NCBI GenBank assembly: GCA_963738545.1
Contig: CAVTXA010000007.1
Coordinates: 434,001-498,000 of the forward strand
Direction: 5' to 3'
Source: Bog-756 sp963738545
GTDB taxonomy: Bacteria > Actinomycetota > Acidimicrobiia > Acidimicrobiales > RAAP-2
DNA length: 64,000 nucleotides
The notes below the pieces were generated by a model that was not told where the DNA came from, ran no database searches, and worked only from the letters and a program-made list of their open reading frames with translations. The translations under genes and the position numbers were made by a program. This document shows, piece after piece, positions 1-9,002 of the stretch (positions within the stretch are counted from its first letter, which is position 1; each line of letters starts with the position of its first letter).

Positions 1-1203
1 GCGGTGTCGTCGGCGGCGTGCGCACTCGCGCCCAGCGCGGCCGTGCTCGTGGCCTGCCGGGCGCTCCAGGGCACGGGGGCGGCCATCGTGATGCCCCTCG
101 GCCTCACGCTGTTGACCGGGGCATTTCCCCCCGAGCGCCGGGGCGCCGTCGTGGGCATCTGGGGCGGCGTCGCCGGCCTGGCCGTAGCCTGTGGACCGCT
201 GATCGGTGGCGCGCTGACCCAGGAGTTGAACTGGCACTGGATCTTCTGGATCAACGTCCCCATCGGCCTGGTGGCCGCCGTCGGGGCGGGCCTCCGCCTG
301 CCCGAGAGCTTCGGACCGAAGGGGCGGCTCGACGTCCCGGCCCTCGTCTTGGTGTCCAGTGGCATCGCCGTCCTCATCTGGGGCCTCGTGCAAGGCGGGC
401 AACGGGGCTGGGGCAGCTCGGACAACGTGGCCGGCCTGAGCGTCGGGCTCCTCCTCCTGGCCGGCTTCGTGGTGCGGGAGTGGCGGGCGACGGAACCCAT
501 GATCCCCCTCGGTCTCTTCCGACGCCCCGCCTTCGCCTCCGCCGTCACCGTGCAGTTCCTGATGAGCGCATCCATCTTCTCGGCCGCCTACCTCACCAGC
601 CAGTTCTTTCAGTTTGCTCTTGGTGACTCACCCCTCGGCACGGGGCTCAGGTTCCTGCCGTGGACGGCCACACCCCTGCTCGTGGCCCCCGTCGCCGGTG
701 CCGTCTTCGACCGAGTCGGGGCCCGCGCCCTGGTGGTCCCGGGTCTGCTCATGCAGGGCCTCGGCTTCGCCTGGATCGTGGCCCTGGCCGGTTCGTCGTC
801 GGGATACGACTCGTATGTCCTTCCCTTCATCATCGCCGGCACCGGGATCTCCATGGCTCTTCCCTGTGTGACGGCCGCCGGGCTGAACGCCGTCCCGGCC
901 CCCATGCTGGGCAAGGCCTCGGGCACCCTGAACACGCTGCAACAGTTCGGGGCCGTGGTCGGCATCGCCGTCGTCACCGCGGTCTTCTCCTCGCACGGGA
1001 GTCTGGCTGATCCGGGCTCGGTCACCCGCGGCTACCGGCCGGCGCTGGCGGTGGCCGCAGGCCTCTCGCTGACCGGGGCCATCGTGGCCCTGTGGCTGCG
1101 CCGAACCTCGGAGGGCGGAACCGGAAGCGCCACCCGGCCGCTGGCGGCGACCGGGAGGGCCACACCCAACGATGGGGCCCGACTCGATCCCGTTCGGGCG
1201 TGA
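1..1203 (+). CDS. MFS transporter, DHA2 (EmrB/QacA-like) family, 5' partial
   Basis: This is the C-terminal part of a drug:proton antiporter-like permease of the major facilitator superfamily. The frame is open to the left edge, so the N-terminus and the first helices are outside the window. About ten hydrophobic segments are visible. Early on are the family's GRALQGTGAA-like stretch, the ERRG loop, the GPLIGG segment and the WIFWINVPIG segment, typical of the 14-helix DHA2 group. It acts in the cytoplasmic membrane and probably exports small amphipathic compounds, but the substrate cannot be read from sequence. The last 30 residues are polar and look like a cytoplasmic tail. No regulator is seen next to it inside the window. 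Confidence 0.85.
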   Translation, partial: AVSSAACALAPSAAVLVACRALQGTGAAIVMPLGLTLLTGAFPPERRGAVVGIWGGVAGLAVACGPLIGGALTQELNWHWIFWINVPIGLVAAVGAGLRLPESFGPKGRLDVPALVLVSSGIAVLIWGLVQGGQRGWGSSDNVAGLSVGLLLLAGFVVREWRATEPMIPLGLFRRPAFASAVTVQFLMSASIFSAAYLTSQFFQFALGDSPLGTGLRFLPWTATPLLVAPVAGAVFDRVGARALVVPGLLMQGLGFAWIVALAGSSSGYDSYVLPFIIAGTGISMALPCVTAAGLNAVPAPMLGKASGTLNTLQQFGAVVGIAVVTAVFSSHGSLADPGSVTRGYRPALAVAAGLSLTGAIVALWLRRTSEGGTGSATRPLAATGRATPNDGARLDPVRA

Positions 1204-1224
1204 GGCGTCACGTCCGGTGCCCCC

Positions 1225-1258
1225 GACGGTGATCACCGCCGGCCGATCGGCCACCGTC
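1225..1258. terminator. Inverted repeat after the MFS gene, possible terminator
   Basis: Seven-base arms GACGGTG (1225-1231) and CACCGTC (1252-1258) enclose two smaller perfect palindromes, GGTGATCACC (1228-1237) and GGCCGATCGGCC (1241-1252). It lies 21 bases after the MFS stop. There is no T-run, which is usual in high-GC actinobacteria. It could instead be a protein-binding site for the downstream genes. Confidence 0.35.
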
Positions 1259-1453
1259 ACTCAACCATCCGAGGAGCAGAGTCCCTCCACGACGATCGAC
1301 CGGTAGGGCGCGCCCGCTGACGGGTGATCCGCCACCGTCGGTGACGGGTCCGCCAGCGCCGCTGAATTTTCCGTGACGGTGTCATCCAACCGCCCGCCCC
1401 TCTCCGAACGGTAAGCGACTACAGCCCATCGCCGTCCCTGCCCGGAGGTCCCC

Positions 1454-1759
1454 ATGAGCGAGCTTTCCCGTCGCGTGTTCCTGAAGGGCGGCACCGCTGC
1501 CGTCGTGGCGGCCGGAGCCATCTCGGCCGTGCCCGGCCTTCCCGCCCTGATCGGTGCCGTCGAGACCCAGGGGCCGGCCGATGCCGGTGCCGCAGAGTCG
1601 GCGGTGGCCGAAGGTGAGTCGTCCCTCTCCATGACCGAGCCCCTCGTGGCCCACGTGCGCGATCTGGCCAGCGGGGAGATCGGCCTGTTCTCCGGCACGA
1701 GGGAGATCACCGTCCTCGACCCCCGACTCGCCGCTGCCCTGGTCCGTGCCCTTCGCTGA
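1454..1759 (+). CDS. Small Tat-exported protein, function unknown
   Basis: A 101-residue protein that starts with a Tat signal. The twin-arginine stretch SRRVFLKG (residues 5-12) is followed by a hydrophobic alanine/valine segment and a probable cleavage site around residues 28-35. The start is supported by GGAGG seven bases before the ATG. The mature part is only about 65 residues, acidic at first, with no cysteine or recognisable domain. It lies 101 bases ahead of the DUF4331 gene on the same strand, so the two may be co-transcribed, with the small protein acting as an exported partner or cofactor-handling subunit. That role is inference only. Confidence 0.65.
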   Translation: MSELSRRVFLKGGTAAVVAAGAISAVPGLPALIGAVETQGPADAGAAESAVAEGESSLSMTEPLVAHVRDLASGEIGLFSGTREITVLDPRLAAALVRALR

Positions 1760-1860
1760 CGCCCTCCCCATCGACGGTCGCCACCCCACCCGTCGTCCCG
1801 ACCTCCCGATCGTGTCCCTGTCCATGCACTTCCCACCCTGTCCAGAAATCGAGGTATCCC

Positions 1861-3276
1861 ATGTCGTCCCATCGTGAAGCGCCAGAAATCTCCCAAGACC
1901 CCGTCGCTGACTCCACCGACCTGTACGCCTTCGTCAGCCCCGACCACCCTGATCACGTCACGTTGATCGCCAACTACGTGCCCCTCCAGGCGCCCGACGG
2001 CGGACCTAACTTCTACGAGTTCGGGGACGACGTCCTCTACGCCATCAACATCGACAATGACAACGACGGTGACGTCGACATCAGCTACCAGTTCCAGTTC
2101 ACCAGCCAGATCACCAACCCCAACACCTTCCTCTACAACACCGGTCCCATCACCAGTCTGCAGAGTGCGAGCTGGAACCGGCGCCAGACCTACACGGTGA
2201 CCCGGGTGGACAAGTCCGGCAGCCACGTGCTCGCCACCGGTGTCCCCTGCCCGCCGTGCAACATCGGGCCCCTGTCGACACCCAACTACCTGAGCCTGGC
2301 CAACGCGGCCATCACCCAGCTGGACGACGGCATGAAGGTCTTCGCCGGCCAGCGGGCCGAAGGCTTCTACGTCGATCTCGGGGCCATCTTCGACCTCGGC
2401 GACCTCCGTCCCTTCGAGCAGGACCACACCACCTTCGGCCTGGCCAACACCGGCCTCGGCAAGATGGCCAAGGGCGTCAACTCCACCGCCGGCGTGAACG
2501 TCCACTCCATCGCCATCCAGGTGGAGATCAACGAGCTGACGGCCACCGGCAAGCACCCCACCGGCGTCACCGACCCCCTCGCCACCATCGGCGTGTGGAC
2601 CACCGCCAGCCGCCAGAAGGCCCGCATCTTCGAGTCCACCCCGGGAGCCAACGTCAACTCGGGCCCGTTCGTGCAGGTGTCTCGCCTGGGCAACCCCTTG
2701 GTCAACGAGGTCCTCATCCCCATGGCCTCCAAGGACTACTGGAACGCCCAGTCACCCTTCGGGGACAGCCAGTTCGCCTCGCACGTGTCCACGCCGGAGT
2801 TGGCCGGTCTGCTTCCCGTCCTCTATCCCGGTGTCTTCCCCAACCTGGCCGCCTTCAACGCCACCAAGGCTCCCCGGTCCGACCTCCTGGCCATCCTGTT
2901 GACCGGCATCCCGACCGGGGTCGTCGCCGGATTCCAGAACTACACCGGCGCCACCCAGTCGGACATGCTTCGGCTCAACATGGCCATCCCCGCCTCCACG
3001 GCCCCGTCCAACCTGGGCCTGATCGGTGGTGACCCTGCCGGCTACCCCAACGGGCGTCGCGTGTTCGACGACGTGGCCACCATCGAGCTCCGGGCCATCG
3101 CCGGAGCGACACTGCCGCTGGTCGACCCCACGTTCAAGCCCGACGCCGCCGCCGGCGCCATCTCCATGGGGCTGACCTCGGGACCGACCGATCTCACCGC
3201 CCTGGGGACCGAGAAGTACCTCCCCAACTTCCCCTATCTCGGCGTGCCCACCTCGGGCTTCGCCGTCGGCGCCTAG
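1861..3276 (+). CDS. DUF4331 domain-containing protein
   Basis: A 471-residue protein that matches the DUF4331 family along its whole length. It opens with the family's SSHREAPxIxxDPxADxTDLYAF signature and contains the acidic stretch NIDNDNDGDVD (about residues 63-73), which resembles a calcium-binding loop. It later has repeated D-D-V/FDDVATIELR-type segments near the C-terminus. No signal peptide is visible. Two cysteine pairs are possible near residues 130-136 (CPPC). The biochemical function of DUF4331 is not established. It sits between a Tat-exported small protein and a Glu-Val repeat protein nine bases downstream, suggesting one transcript of three genes. Confidence 0.88.
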   Translation: MSSHREAPEISQDPVADSTDLYAFVSPDHPDHVTLIANYVPLQAPDGGPNFYEFGDDVLYAINIDNDNDGDVDISYQFQFTSQITNPNTFLYNTGPITSLQSASWNRRQTYTVTRVDKSGSHVLATGVPCPPCNIGPLSTPNYLSLANAAITQLDDGMKVFAGQRAEGFYVDLGAIFDLGDLRPFEQDHTTFGLANTGLGKMAKGVNSTAGVNVHSIAIQVEINELTATGKHPTGVTDPLATIGVWTTASRQKARIFESTPGANVNSGPFVQVSRLGNPLVNEVLIPMASKDYWNAQSPFGDSQFASHVSTPELAGLLPVLYPGVFPNLAAFNATKAPRSDLLAILLTGIPTGVVAGFQNYTGATQSDMLRLNMAIPASTAPSNLGLIGGDPAGYPNGRRVFDDVATIELRAIAGATLPLVDPTFKPDAAAGAISMGLTSGPTDLTALGTEKYLPNFPYLGVPTSGFAVGA

Positions 3277-3284
3277 GCGGCGGG

Positions 3285-3686
3285 ATGGGAGCGCACCACG
3301 AGCTAGAGGTAGAGGTAGAGGTAGAGGTGGAGGTGGAGGTGGAGGCGGACCACGGGCCGAGCGGTGAGGGCACCGTGGTCCTCGACATCGGAGGGGACCG
3401 GGGTGCGGCCATCATCTTCACGCCCGGGGACCTCTCGGGCGAGGAGATCGAGATCCGCCGGACCGGCCAGCCTTGGGACGGGACGCACACCGCCATCCGG
3501 CCCCGTGATCTGCGCGACACGGTGGCCCATGCCGGGGTGTTCGGCTCGTTGCCGGCCGGGCCCTACCAGCTCCGGATCCGCAGAGGCGATCCGGAGCGGC
3601 GCCCGTCCGAGCCGCTCGTCGACCTGGTGGTGGTCGGGGGCGAGGTCGTCCAGATGGCGTGGCCTGCCGCCGGCATGTCGACGTAG
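3285..3686 (+). CDS. Conserved hypothetical protein with N-terminal Glu-Val repeat
   Basis: A 133-residue protein starting nine bases after the DUF4331 stop, so probably in the same operon. Residues 6-21 are a run of alternating glutamate and valine encoded by a hexanucleotide tandem repeat. The remaining ~105 residues form a compact domain rich in beta-prone segments (TVVLDIGGDRGAAIIF, GPYQLRIRR, PLVDLVVVGGEVVQMAW) with no catalytic motif I recognise. There is no signal peptide or membrane segment. The beta-rich pattern would fit a small binding or carrier domain, but I do not recognise the family. The real start could be after the repeat, but no other start codon with a ribosome site is visible. 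Confidence 0.6.
   Translation: MGAHHELEVEVEVEVEVEVEADHGPSGEGTVVLDIGGDRGAAIIFTPGDLSGEEIEIRRTGQPWDGTHTAIRPRDLRDTVAHAGVFGSLPAGPYQLRIRRGDPERRPSEPLVDLVVVGGEVVQMAWPAAGMST
3300..3347 (+). repeat. Hexanucleotide tandem repeat (GAGGTA/GAGGTG) inside a gene
   Basis: Six consecutive GAGGTR units (3306-3341) flanked by two diverged units encode the alternating Glu-Val tract. The unit is two codons long, so gain or loss of units keeps the frame and only changes the tract length. The first three units end in A and the last three in G, which suggests stepwise expansion. Confidence 0.9.
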
Positions 3687-3741
3687 CCGGACTGGAGCCG
3701 ACCACCGGGTTGGCTCGGGACGGGCGCGATACTGCTGAACC

Positions 3742-4158
3742 GTGTCCGAATCGCCGTCGACGCACCTGGCCAAGAAGCTGGGAATCGCAGAGGGATCGAC
3801 GCTGGCCCTCCTCGGCGCGCCCGCCGACGTCGTGGTCGACCTGCCACCGGGTGTTGCGGTTCGCCGCCAGGCGCGCGGCACCGCCGACGTCGTGGTGGCC
3901 TTCTTCACCGAGGCCACGGCCCTGGAGCGACGGATCGACCGGCTGGCTCCGATGATCTTCCCGGCCGGCGGCCTCTGGATCGCCTGGCCCAAAGGGTCCT
4001 CGGGGGTGCCGACCGACGTCACCGACGACCAGGTGCGTCACGTCGCCCTGCCCCTCGGCCTGGTCGATACCAAGGTCTGTGCCATCGACACCACCTGGAC
4101 GGGACTCCGGCTCGTCTGGCGCCGGAATCTCCGAGACGTGCCGGCTGGGAGCACGTGA
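3742..4158 (+). CDS. DUF3052 family protein
   Basis: A 138-residue cytoplasmic protein of the DUF3052 family common in actinobacteria. It has LAKKLGI near the N-terminus, a central DVVVAFFTEATALERRIDRL stretch and the end pattern VCAIDTTWTGLRLVWRR. The family function is unknown. The GTG start lies eight bases after a GATACT box (3728-3733) and has no Shine-Dalgarno sequence, so a leaderless transcript is likely. The gene stands alone: the previous gene ends 55 bases upstream and the next starts 217 bases downstream. Confidence 0.85.
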   Translation: MSESPSTHLAKKLGIAEGSTLALLGAPADVVVDLPPGVAVRRQARGTADVVVAFFTEATALERRIDRLAPMIFPAGGLWIAWPKGSSGVPTDVTDDQVRHVALPLGLVDTKVCAIDTTWTGLRLVWRRNLRDVPAGST

Positions 4159-4375
4159 CTGACCGGATCGCTAAGGCCGGACCGAAGCCGCATCGGCCTG
4201 GTCATCGCCCTGTCGCCAGGGCCTGAGGCCCGAATCCGGGCCGGGCCACAACGGGTCCTCCCTTCAAGGAGTTCCGTCCTCCTTCCGATACACCAGGCAT
4301 GGGTCCTGGCCGCTCGGCACCGAATGGCGTCGGCATGGAGGCACCCACCGTCCGTCCCGGGGCGGGGGAGACCCG

Positions 4376-6157
4376 GTGCCGATGGTGGGGCCGATGACGG
4401 TCATCGGTAGGGATTCCAGCGCCCTCGAACTCCTGCGGATGGCCGGATCCCACCCCATCGTGCAGGGGTTCCCCGAAGGGGCCATCGTTGTCTTCGACGA
4501 CGAGTTCCGCTACTTGTGTGCCGGAGGTCAGGGCCTCTCGTCGGTGGGACTCACCCAGGAGGCCATCGAAGGGAAGACCATCTATGAGGTCTTCCCCCCT
4601 GCGGTCTTCGCAGAACTCGAGGAGCCCTACCGGCTGGCCTTGACCGGCCATGAGGCGTCCCTCGAGATCCGCTTCGGCGACCGGACGTTCCTCCATCGGA
4701 TCTCACCGCTCACGGACACCGACGGATCGATCCTGGCCGGCATCGGCTATGCGCTCGACGTGACCGAGGCCCGCCGCTCCGAGGAGGCACTCCGCTCCTC
4801 GGAGCAGGGACTGCGCAACGAACGGCGACGGCTGCGGGACGCCGAGGCCATCGGCCATTCGGGATCCTGGGAGTGGGACATGGTCACCGGCACGATCACC
4901 TGGTCCGACGGGCTCTTCGCCTTGCACCATCTCGATCCGACGGCGTTTCCCGGGGGTTACGACCAGGCCGCGGCACGGGTCCATCCCGATGACCGGGACC
5001 GGGTGGACGCCATGCTCGAGGCCAGCCGGGCGAGCGACGAGACCGTCAGGTTCCGCTACCGGGTGTACCGGGCCAGCGACGGTGAGGTGCGCTGGTTCGA
5101 CTCCCACGTCCGGGGGGTGTTCGAGCTCGGCTCCCTCGTGCGCCTGGTGGGCGCGGTGGCCGATGTCACCGACCAGGTCTCGGCCGAAGCCGAGGCCAAC
5201 GAGGCCAACGCCTTCCAACAGGCGGTGATCGCCGCGTCGCCGGACTACACCTTCATCACCGACATCAGGACCGGCGCCTCGATCTACGGATCGCGCCAGC
5301 GCGGCGTTGCCGACGATGGGGGTCGGTCGACCTCCTGGTTCATCGACGACCCCGTGGTGCACCCCGAGGACCAGGCCCGCCTGGTGGACATGGACCACCG
5401 TGCCGTCACACTCCACGACGGCGAGGTGCTCGAGGAGCGCTACCGGGCCCGCCATCATCCCGACGGCTGGCGGTGGCTCAGCCGCCGGATCGTGCCCTTC
5501 CGTCGCGACGAGACCGGAGCGGTGACCGAGGTGCTCGGTGTCCTGCGGGACGTGACCGACCTCGTGGCCGCCGAGGAGAAGCTGGCCTTCGACGCCCTCC
5601 ACGACAGCCTCACCGGACTCCCCAACCGTGCGCTCCTGCTCGATCGGCTGACGGCGGCCCTGGCCCGGTCCGAGCGCCAGGGCCGCGAGATCGCCGTCCT
5701 CTTCTGTGACCTCGACGGGTTCAAGCGGGTGAACGACACCGCCGGGCATGCTGCCGGGGATGCCGTGCTCATCGAGACGGCCAACCGGCTGCGCCGGGTC
5801 CTGCGGGACGGCGACACCGTCGCCCGCGTGGGCGGCGACGAGTTCGTCCTCGTCATCGAGCCCTGGAACCGGGCCGACGGTGGCCGCCTCTTCGATACCG
5901 GGCCCGACATCGCCGTCGACCGCAACCTGGCCCTGCGGGTGGCCGACCGGGTGGTCCAGGCCCTGCGGGCGCCCATCGTCGTCCAGGGGGTGGAGCACCG
6001 CATCACGGCCAGCGTCGGCATCACCTACCCCTCGGTGGTGGCGCTCGACCACCCCGACGCCCTGACCGCGGCCGACGTGGTCGAGGAGGCCGACGCCGCC
6101 ATGTACTGGGCCAAGGAGGAAGGCAAGAACCGCGTCGAGGTCTTCGCCTGGACCTAG
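4376..6157 (+). CDS. Diguanylate cyclase with PAS sensor domains (PAS-PAS-PAS-GGDEF)
   Basis: A 593-residue cytoplasmic signalling enzyme predicted to make cyclic di-GMP from two GTP. Residues about 15-130 form a PAS-like domain (VVFDDEFRYLCAGGQGL). A second is at about 150-270 (GSWEWDMVTGTITWSDGLF, PDDRDRVDAML) and a third at about 285-400. The cyclase domain has an intact GGDEF at residues 486-490 and the inhibitory-site motif RDGD at 477-480, so product inhibition is expected. There is no EAL domain and no membrane segment, so the signal is probably cytosolic or redox/ligand based. The start is GTG with a purine-rich GGGGGAGA nine bases upstream. The gene stands alone, with no partner cotranscribed. 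Confidence 0.9.
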   Translation: MPMVGPMTVIGRDSSALELLRMAGSHPIVQGFPEGAIVVFDDEFRYLCAGGQGLSSVGLTQEAIEGKTIYEVFPPAVFAELEEPYRLALTGHEASLEIRFGDRTFLHRISPLTDTDGSILAGIGYALDVTEARRSEEALRSSEQGLRNERRRLRDAEAIGHSGSWEWDMVTGTITWSDGLFALHHLDPTAFPGGYDQAAARVHPDDRDRVDAMLEASRASDETVRFRYRVYRASDGEVRWFDSHVRGVFELGSLVRLVGAVADVTDQVSAEAEANEANAFQQAVIAASPDYTFITDIRTGASIYGSRQRGVADDGGRSTSWFIDDPVVHPEDQARLVDMDHRAVTLHDGEVLEERYRARHHPDGWRWLSRRIVPFRRDETGAVTEVLGVLRDVTDLVAAEEKLAFDALHDSLTGLPNRALLLDRLTAALARSERQGREIAVLFCDLDGFKRVNDTAGHAAGDAVLIETANRLRRVLRDGDTVARVGGDEFVLVIEPWNRADGGRLFDTGPDIAVDRNLALRVADRVVQALRAPIVVQGVEHRITASVGITYPSVVALDHPDALTAADVVEEADAAMYWAKEEGKNRVEVFAWT

Positions 6158-6168
6158 CGATCCACCTC

Positions 6169-6198
6169 GGCGCCCGATCCACGGCCCGCTCGGGCGCC
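6169..6198. terminator. Bidirectional terminator-like hairpin
   Basis: A perfect nine-base stem, GGCGCCCGA (6169-6177) with TCGGGCGCC (6190-6198), and a 12-base loop. It lies between the stop codons of the converging cyclase and cupin genes. It has no T-run. Confidence 0.55.
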
Positions 6199-6248
6199 CA
6201 TCGGCCCGGACCCGGCCCCATACCCGGGCATCACGGGGACCGATCGCT

Positions 6249-6800
6249 TCAGAACCATGCCAGGGCCTTGGCGGTGAACTCCTTGATCTCCTCGGGCGTG
6301 GCGTCCCGGCCTCGCCCCGAGCGCCAGGAGCCCTCGTCCCGCACACAGACGGTCAGCTCGGGTGCCTCCACCCAGGCGCAACGGATGGCGGTGACGGTCC
6401 CGGGTCGTTGCCCACTGGCGTGAAGCTCGGGAGCGACCTGGTGATACCGGTCGCCCTCGGTGAACGTGGTCACCGTCGAGGACAGTCGCACCGCGTCCGA
6501 CCGCCGGCCGTCCTCGGCGCCCGGCGCGTACCGGAAGCGCACATACGGGTCACCGGCGGGGTCCTCGTGGTAGCGGGTGTTGGTCACCTCGCCGGCGATG
6601 ATCGTCGACGTGAAGTCGTAGGGATGGTCGTGGATGGGCGGCTCCTCGGTCCAGCGGCTCGGGTCCCAGACATGCAGTCGGTGCTCCCGCCGGTCGTCGA
6701 GGCCCAGGCTCATGAGCCCGATGTCCTGCATCCGCCAGGGGAACTCCTCCGCGTGTTGGAGCATGGTGAGGATCAGGGCCTTGCTCAGCGTCTCGCTCAT
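6249..6800 (-). CDS. Cupin-fold protein, cysteine dioxygenase-like
   Basis: A 183-residue protein with a cupin pattern. HDHPYDF (about residues 62-68) supplies the histidines of motif 1, and a later GDRYHQVAPELH segment supplies the histidine of motif 2. The spacing resembles cysteine-dioxygenase/RmlC-like metal-dependent enzymes, but no substrate can be assigned. The start at 6800 is chosen because AAAGGA lies six bases before this ATG; a GTG seven codons upstream is possible. It converges with the diguanylate cyclase across a hairpin and has no operon partner. Confidence 0.65.
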   Translation of the reverse strand: MSETLSKALILTMLQHAEEFPWRMQDIGLMSLGLDDRREHRLHVWDPSRWTEEPPIHDHPYDFTSTIIAGEVTNTRYHEDPAGDPYVRFRYAPGAEDGRRSDAVRLSSTVTTFTEGDRYHQVAPELHASGQRPGTVTAIRCAWVEAPELTVCVRDEGSWRSGRGRDATPEEIKEFTAKALAWF

Positions 6801-7097
6801 TCCATCCTTTCGCAGCGCCACCGGGATCCCGACCCAGCCCGCTAAATCACATCACTGTCATTCAGGTCGGGTCAAGGTAGAGCAGCAGCACAACCAATCT
6901 GTACGTGCCGTCCCCACCGCCGGGTCATGTCGATCGGCCGCCGGCGGCCCGGGATCGGTGGGTGGGGCTTGACGAGATTGGGCCGGGATGATCCTGGGCC
7001 GCCGCCGGAGCGGACGGGTGGGAACTCGGGCGAACTCGTGGCGATCGCTGCAACGACCTGGAACCTCGAGTCCGCTCGAGGTGGAAGGCTGAGGTAC

Positions 7098-7649
7098 GTG
7101 CACGCCGTCGAGCTCGCCTTCGTCATCGGTTGGGTGGCGTTCTGGGTGTACTGGCTGATTGCGGCCTACTCCATGAAGCGGGGCCACGTCACCTGGTCCC
7201 ATGAGCTGCGCATCCGGGCGGTGATCGTCGTCTTGGCCATTCTCTTGCTCCGCGTGGGAGCCTTTCGAGGCGGCAGCCACCACACCGTGGATCCGGGGCT
7301 GGCTGGCCTCGGGATCGCCCTGTTCGTACTCGGATTGGGGCTCGCCATCTGGGCCCGGGTGCACATCGGGCGCAACTGGGGAACCCCGATGTCGCAAAAG
7401 GACGACCCCGAACTGGTGACCAGCGGTCCCTACCGTTTTGTCCGGCACCCGATCTACTCGGGCATCCTGCTCGCCGGTGTTGGTACTGCGGTGGCACTGG
7501 GCTGGTTCTGGCTGATCGCCGTGGCCCTGGCCGGGATCTACTTCGTTTACAGCGCCACCGTCGAGGAGCGGTACCTGACCGAGCAGTTCCCCGACGCCTA
7601 CCCGGCCTACCGGCGCTCGTCCAAGATGCTCGTGCCCTTCATCTTCTGA
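7098..7649 (+). CDS. Isoprenylcysteine carboxyl methyltransferase (ICMT)-like membrane protein
   Basis: A 183-residue integral membrane protein with about five hydrophobic segments. It carries the C-terminal signature of the ICMT/phospholipid-methyltransferase-like superfamily: GPYRFVRHPIYSG (S-adenosylmethionine-binding RHPxY), followed by a hydrophobic pair and E-ERYL---F---Y--Y near the C-terminus. Bacterial members methylate small molecules or lipids; the substrate here is unknown. The GTG at 7098 is preferred because the hydrophobic N-terminus begins there and GGAAGG is just upstream. A longer reading frame to 6927 adds only a polar arginine/glycine-rich stretch unlike coding sequence. 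It is not obviously linked to its neighbours. Confidence 0.75.
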   Translation: MHAVELAFVIGWVAFWVYWLIAAYSMKRGHVTWSHELRIRAVIVVLAILLLRVGAFRGGSHHTVDPGLAGLGIALFVLGLGLAIWARVHIGRNWGTPMSQKDDPELVTSGPYRFVRHPIYSGILLAGVGTAVALGWFWLIAVALAGIYFVYSATVEERYLTEQFPDAYPAYRRSSKMLVPFIF

Positions 7650-7771
7650 GTGACCCTGGTCCCGCCCCCGGTTCCACCACGGCGAGTACCCAATCCCGAC
7701 GTAGACCCGACGGGCCCCGACAACCCGGTTCTGAGGGGTGCGTTCGCTCGGGCCATGCGAAGCTAGGGATC

Positions 7772-8638
7772 GTGGAGATCGGTATCGCCTACCCCCAGAA
7801 CGAGCTTCATGGCGATCCCGCCGCCTTGCGGCTCTTTGCCCGAGCGGTGGAGGACCTGGGCTTTGACCACCTTCTGGCCTACGAACACGTCCTCGGTGCC
7901 GTGCATGCCGACCGGTCGCCTCCCCTTCCGGGCCCCTACACCGAGCACGATCCGTTCCACGACCCTTTCGTCATGTTCAGCTACCTGGCGGGCATCACCG
8001 ACCGGATCGGCTTTACCACCGGGATCCTCGTCCTTCCCCAGCGGCAGACGGCGCTCGTGGCCCGACAAGCGGCCGATGTCGACCTCTTCTCCGGGGGCCG
8101 GTTGCGGCTCGGCGTCGGCATCGGGTGGAACCACGTCGAGTACGAGGCTCTGGGGCAGGACTTCCATACCCGCGGGGCCCGACAGGAGGAGCAGATCCAG
8201 CTGCTTCGTCGTCTGTTCACCGAACCCGTGGTCGACTTCTCGGGTCGCTTCGACCGGATCGACCGGGCGGCACTCATGCCCAAGCCTTCTGGCCCGATTC
8301 CGCTCTGGCTCGGCGGATCGGGCGAGAAGTCCTTCGACCGAGCCGCCCGGCTCGGGGATGGGTTCATCTTCTTCGGTGGTGGCGTCGAGAACGCGACCGA
8401 GGCCTGGACCCAGGTGCGTCAACGCGTCGCCCGTGCCGGCCGGTCGATTGATCAGTTCGGCGGCGACTACGTGGCGCTGAGCGGCGGTGATGTCGATGAA
8501 CTCCTCAGGGAGATCGAGGCGTGGCGCGACGCAGGGGGGACGCACGTGTCGGTCGTCACCATGGGCCTCGGTCTGGATTCGGTCGACGCCCACATCGACT
8601 ACATCTCGTCGCTCTCGGCGCGGCTCGGCTTGGGCTAA
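7772..8638 (+). CDS. LLM-class F420-dependent oxidoreductase
   Basis: A 288-residue TIM-barrel flavin/F420 oxidoreductase of the luciferase-like monooxygenase class. Visible marks are the N-terminal EIGIAYPQ strand, the DHLLAYEH segment, the GFTTGILVLPQR strand with the following VARQAADVDLFSGGRLRLGVGIGW motif, and the later PIPLWLGG strand. These are typical of actinobacterial F420-dependent members. The substrate is unknown. The start is GTG without a clear ribosome site, so it may be leaderless. The gene stands alone between the ICMT-like gene and two very small genes. Confidence 0.88.
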   Translation: MEIGIAYPQNELHGDPAALRLFARAVEDLGFDHLLAYEHVLGAVHADRSPPLPGPYTEHDPFHDPFVMFSYLAGITDRIGFTTGILVLPQRQTALVARQAADVDLFSGGRLRLGVGIGWNHVEYEALGQDFHTRGARQEEQIQLLRRLFTEPVVDFSGRFDRIDRAALMPKPSGPIPLWLGGSGEKSFDRAARLGDGFIFFGGGVENATEAWTQVRQRVARAGRSIDQFGGDYVALSGGDVDELLREIEAWRDAGGTHVSVVTMGLGLDSVDAHIDYISSLSARLGLG

Positions 8639-8830
8639 AAGTGGGACCCCATCCACGTCACATCAGGGCCGGATCGCCACCATGAACGGTCGGGCGGCCG
8701 GGGACACCATCGGGGTGGCGCCCGAGTACCCCCCGGATGGCCTCGGGCGGGCTGGCCACAACCGGTCGATCGTTGGGCGAACCACATCGAGGGCCAAGAG
8801 GAGTACGCTCGCTCCAGGGAAGGGGGAACG

Positions 8831-8944
8831 ATGACCGACAAGTCACCCCGCAAGACCGCCTCCAAGAAGTCCGGCAAGTCGCTCAAAGAGAAGCGGCAGG
8901 CCAAGAAGGACAAGGAGCAGACCCGGAAAGGGCTGACCCGCTAG
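8831..8944 (+). CDS. Very small basic lysine/arginine-rich protein
   Basis: A 37-residue protein, strongly basic: more than a third of its residues are lysine or arginine, with SPRKTASKKSGKSLKEKR at its centre. AGGGGG lies four bases before the ATG. Short basic proteins of this composition recur in actinobacterial genomes next to stress or metabolic genes, and their role is not known. Nucleic-acid or ribosome binding would fit the charge but is inference. Confidence 0.55.
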   Translation: MTDKSPRKTASKKSGKSLKEKRQAKKDKEQTRKGLTR

Positions 8945-9002
8945 CAGCAAACCCACAGTCCTGGCGCGGCCCCGCGGGTCGACACCGGGCGATCGGAGCA
9001 GC

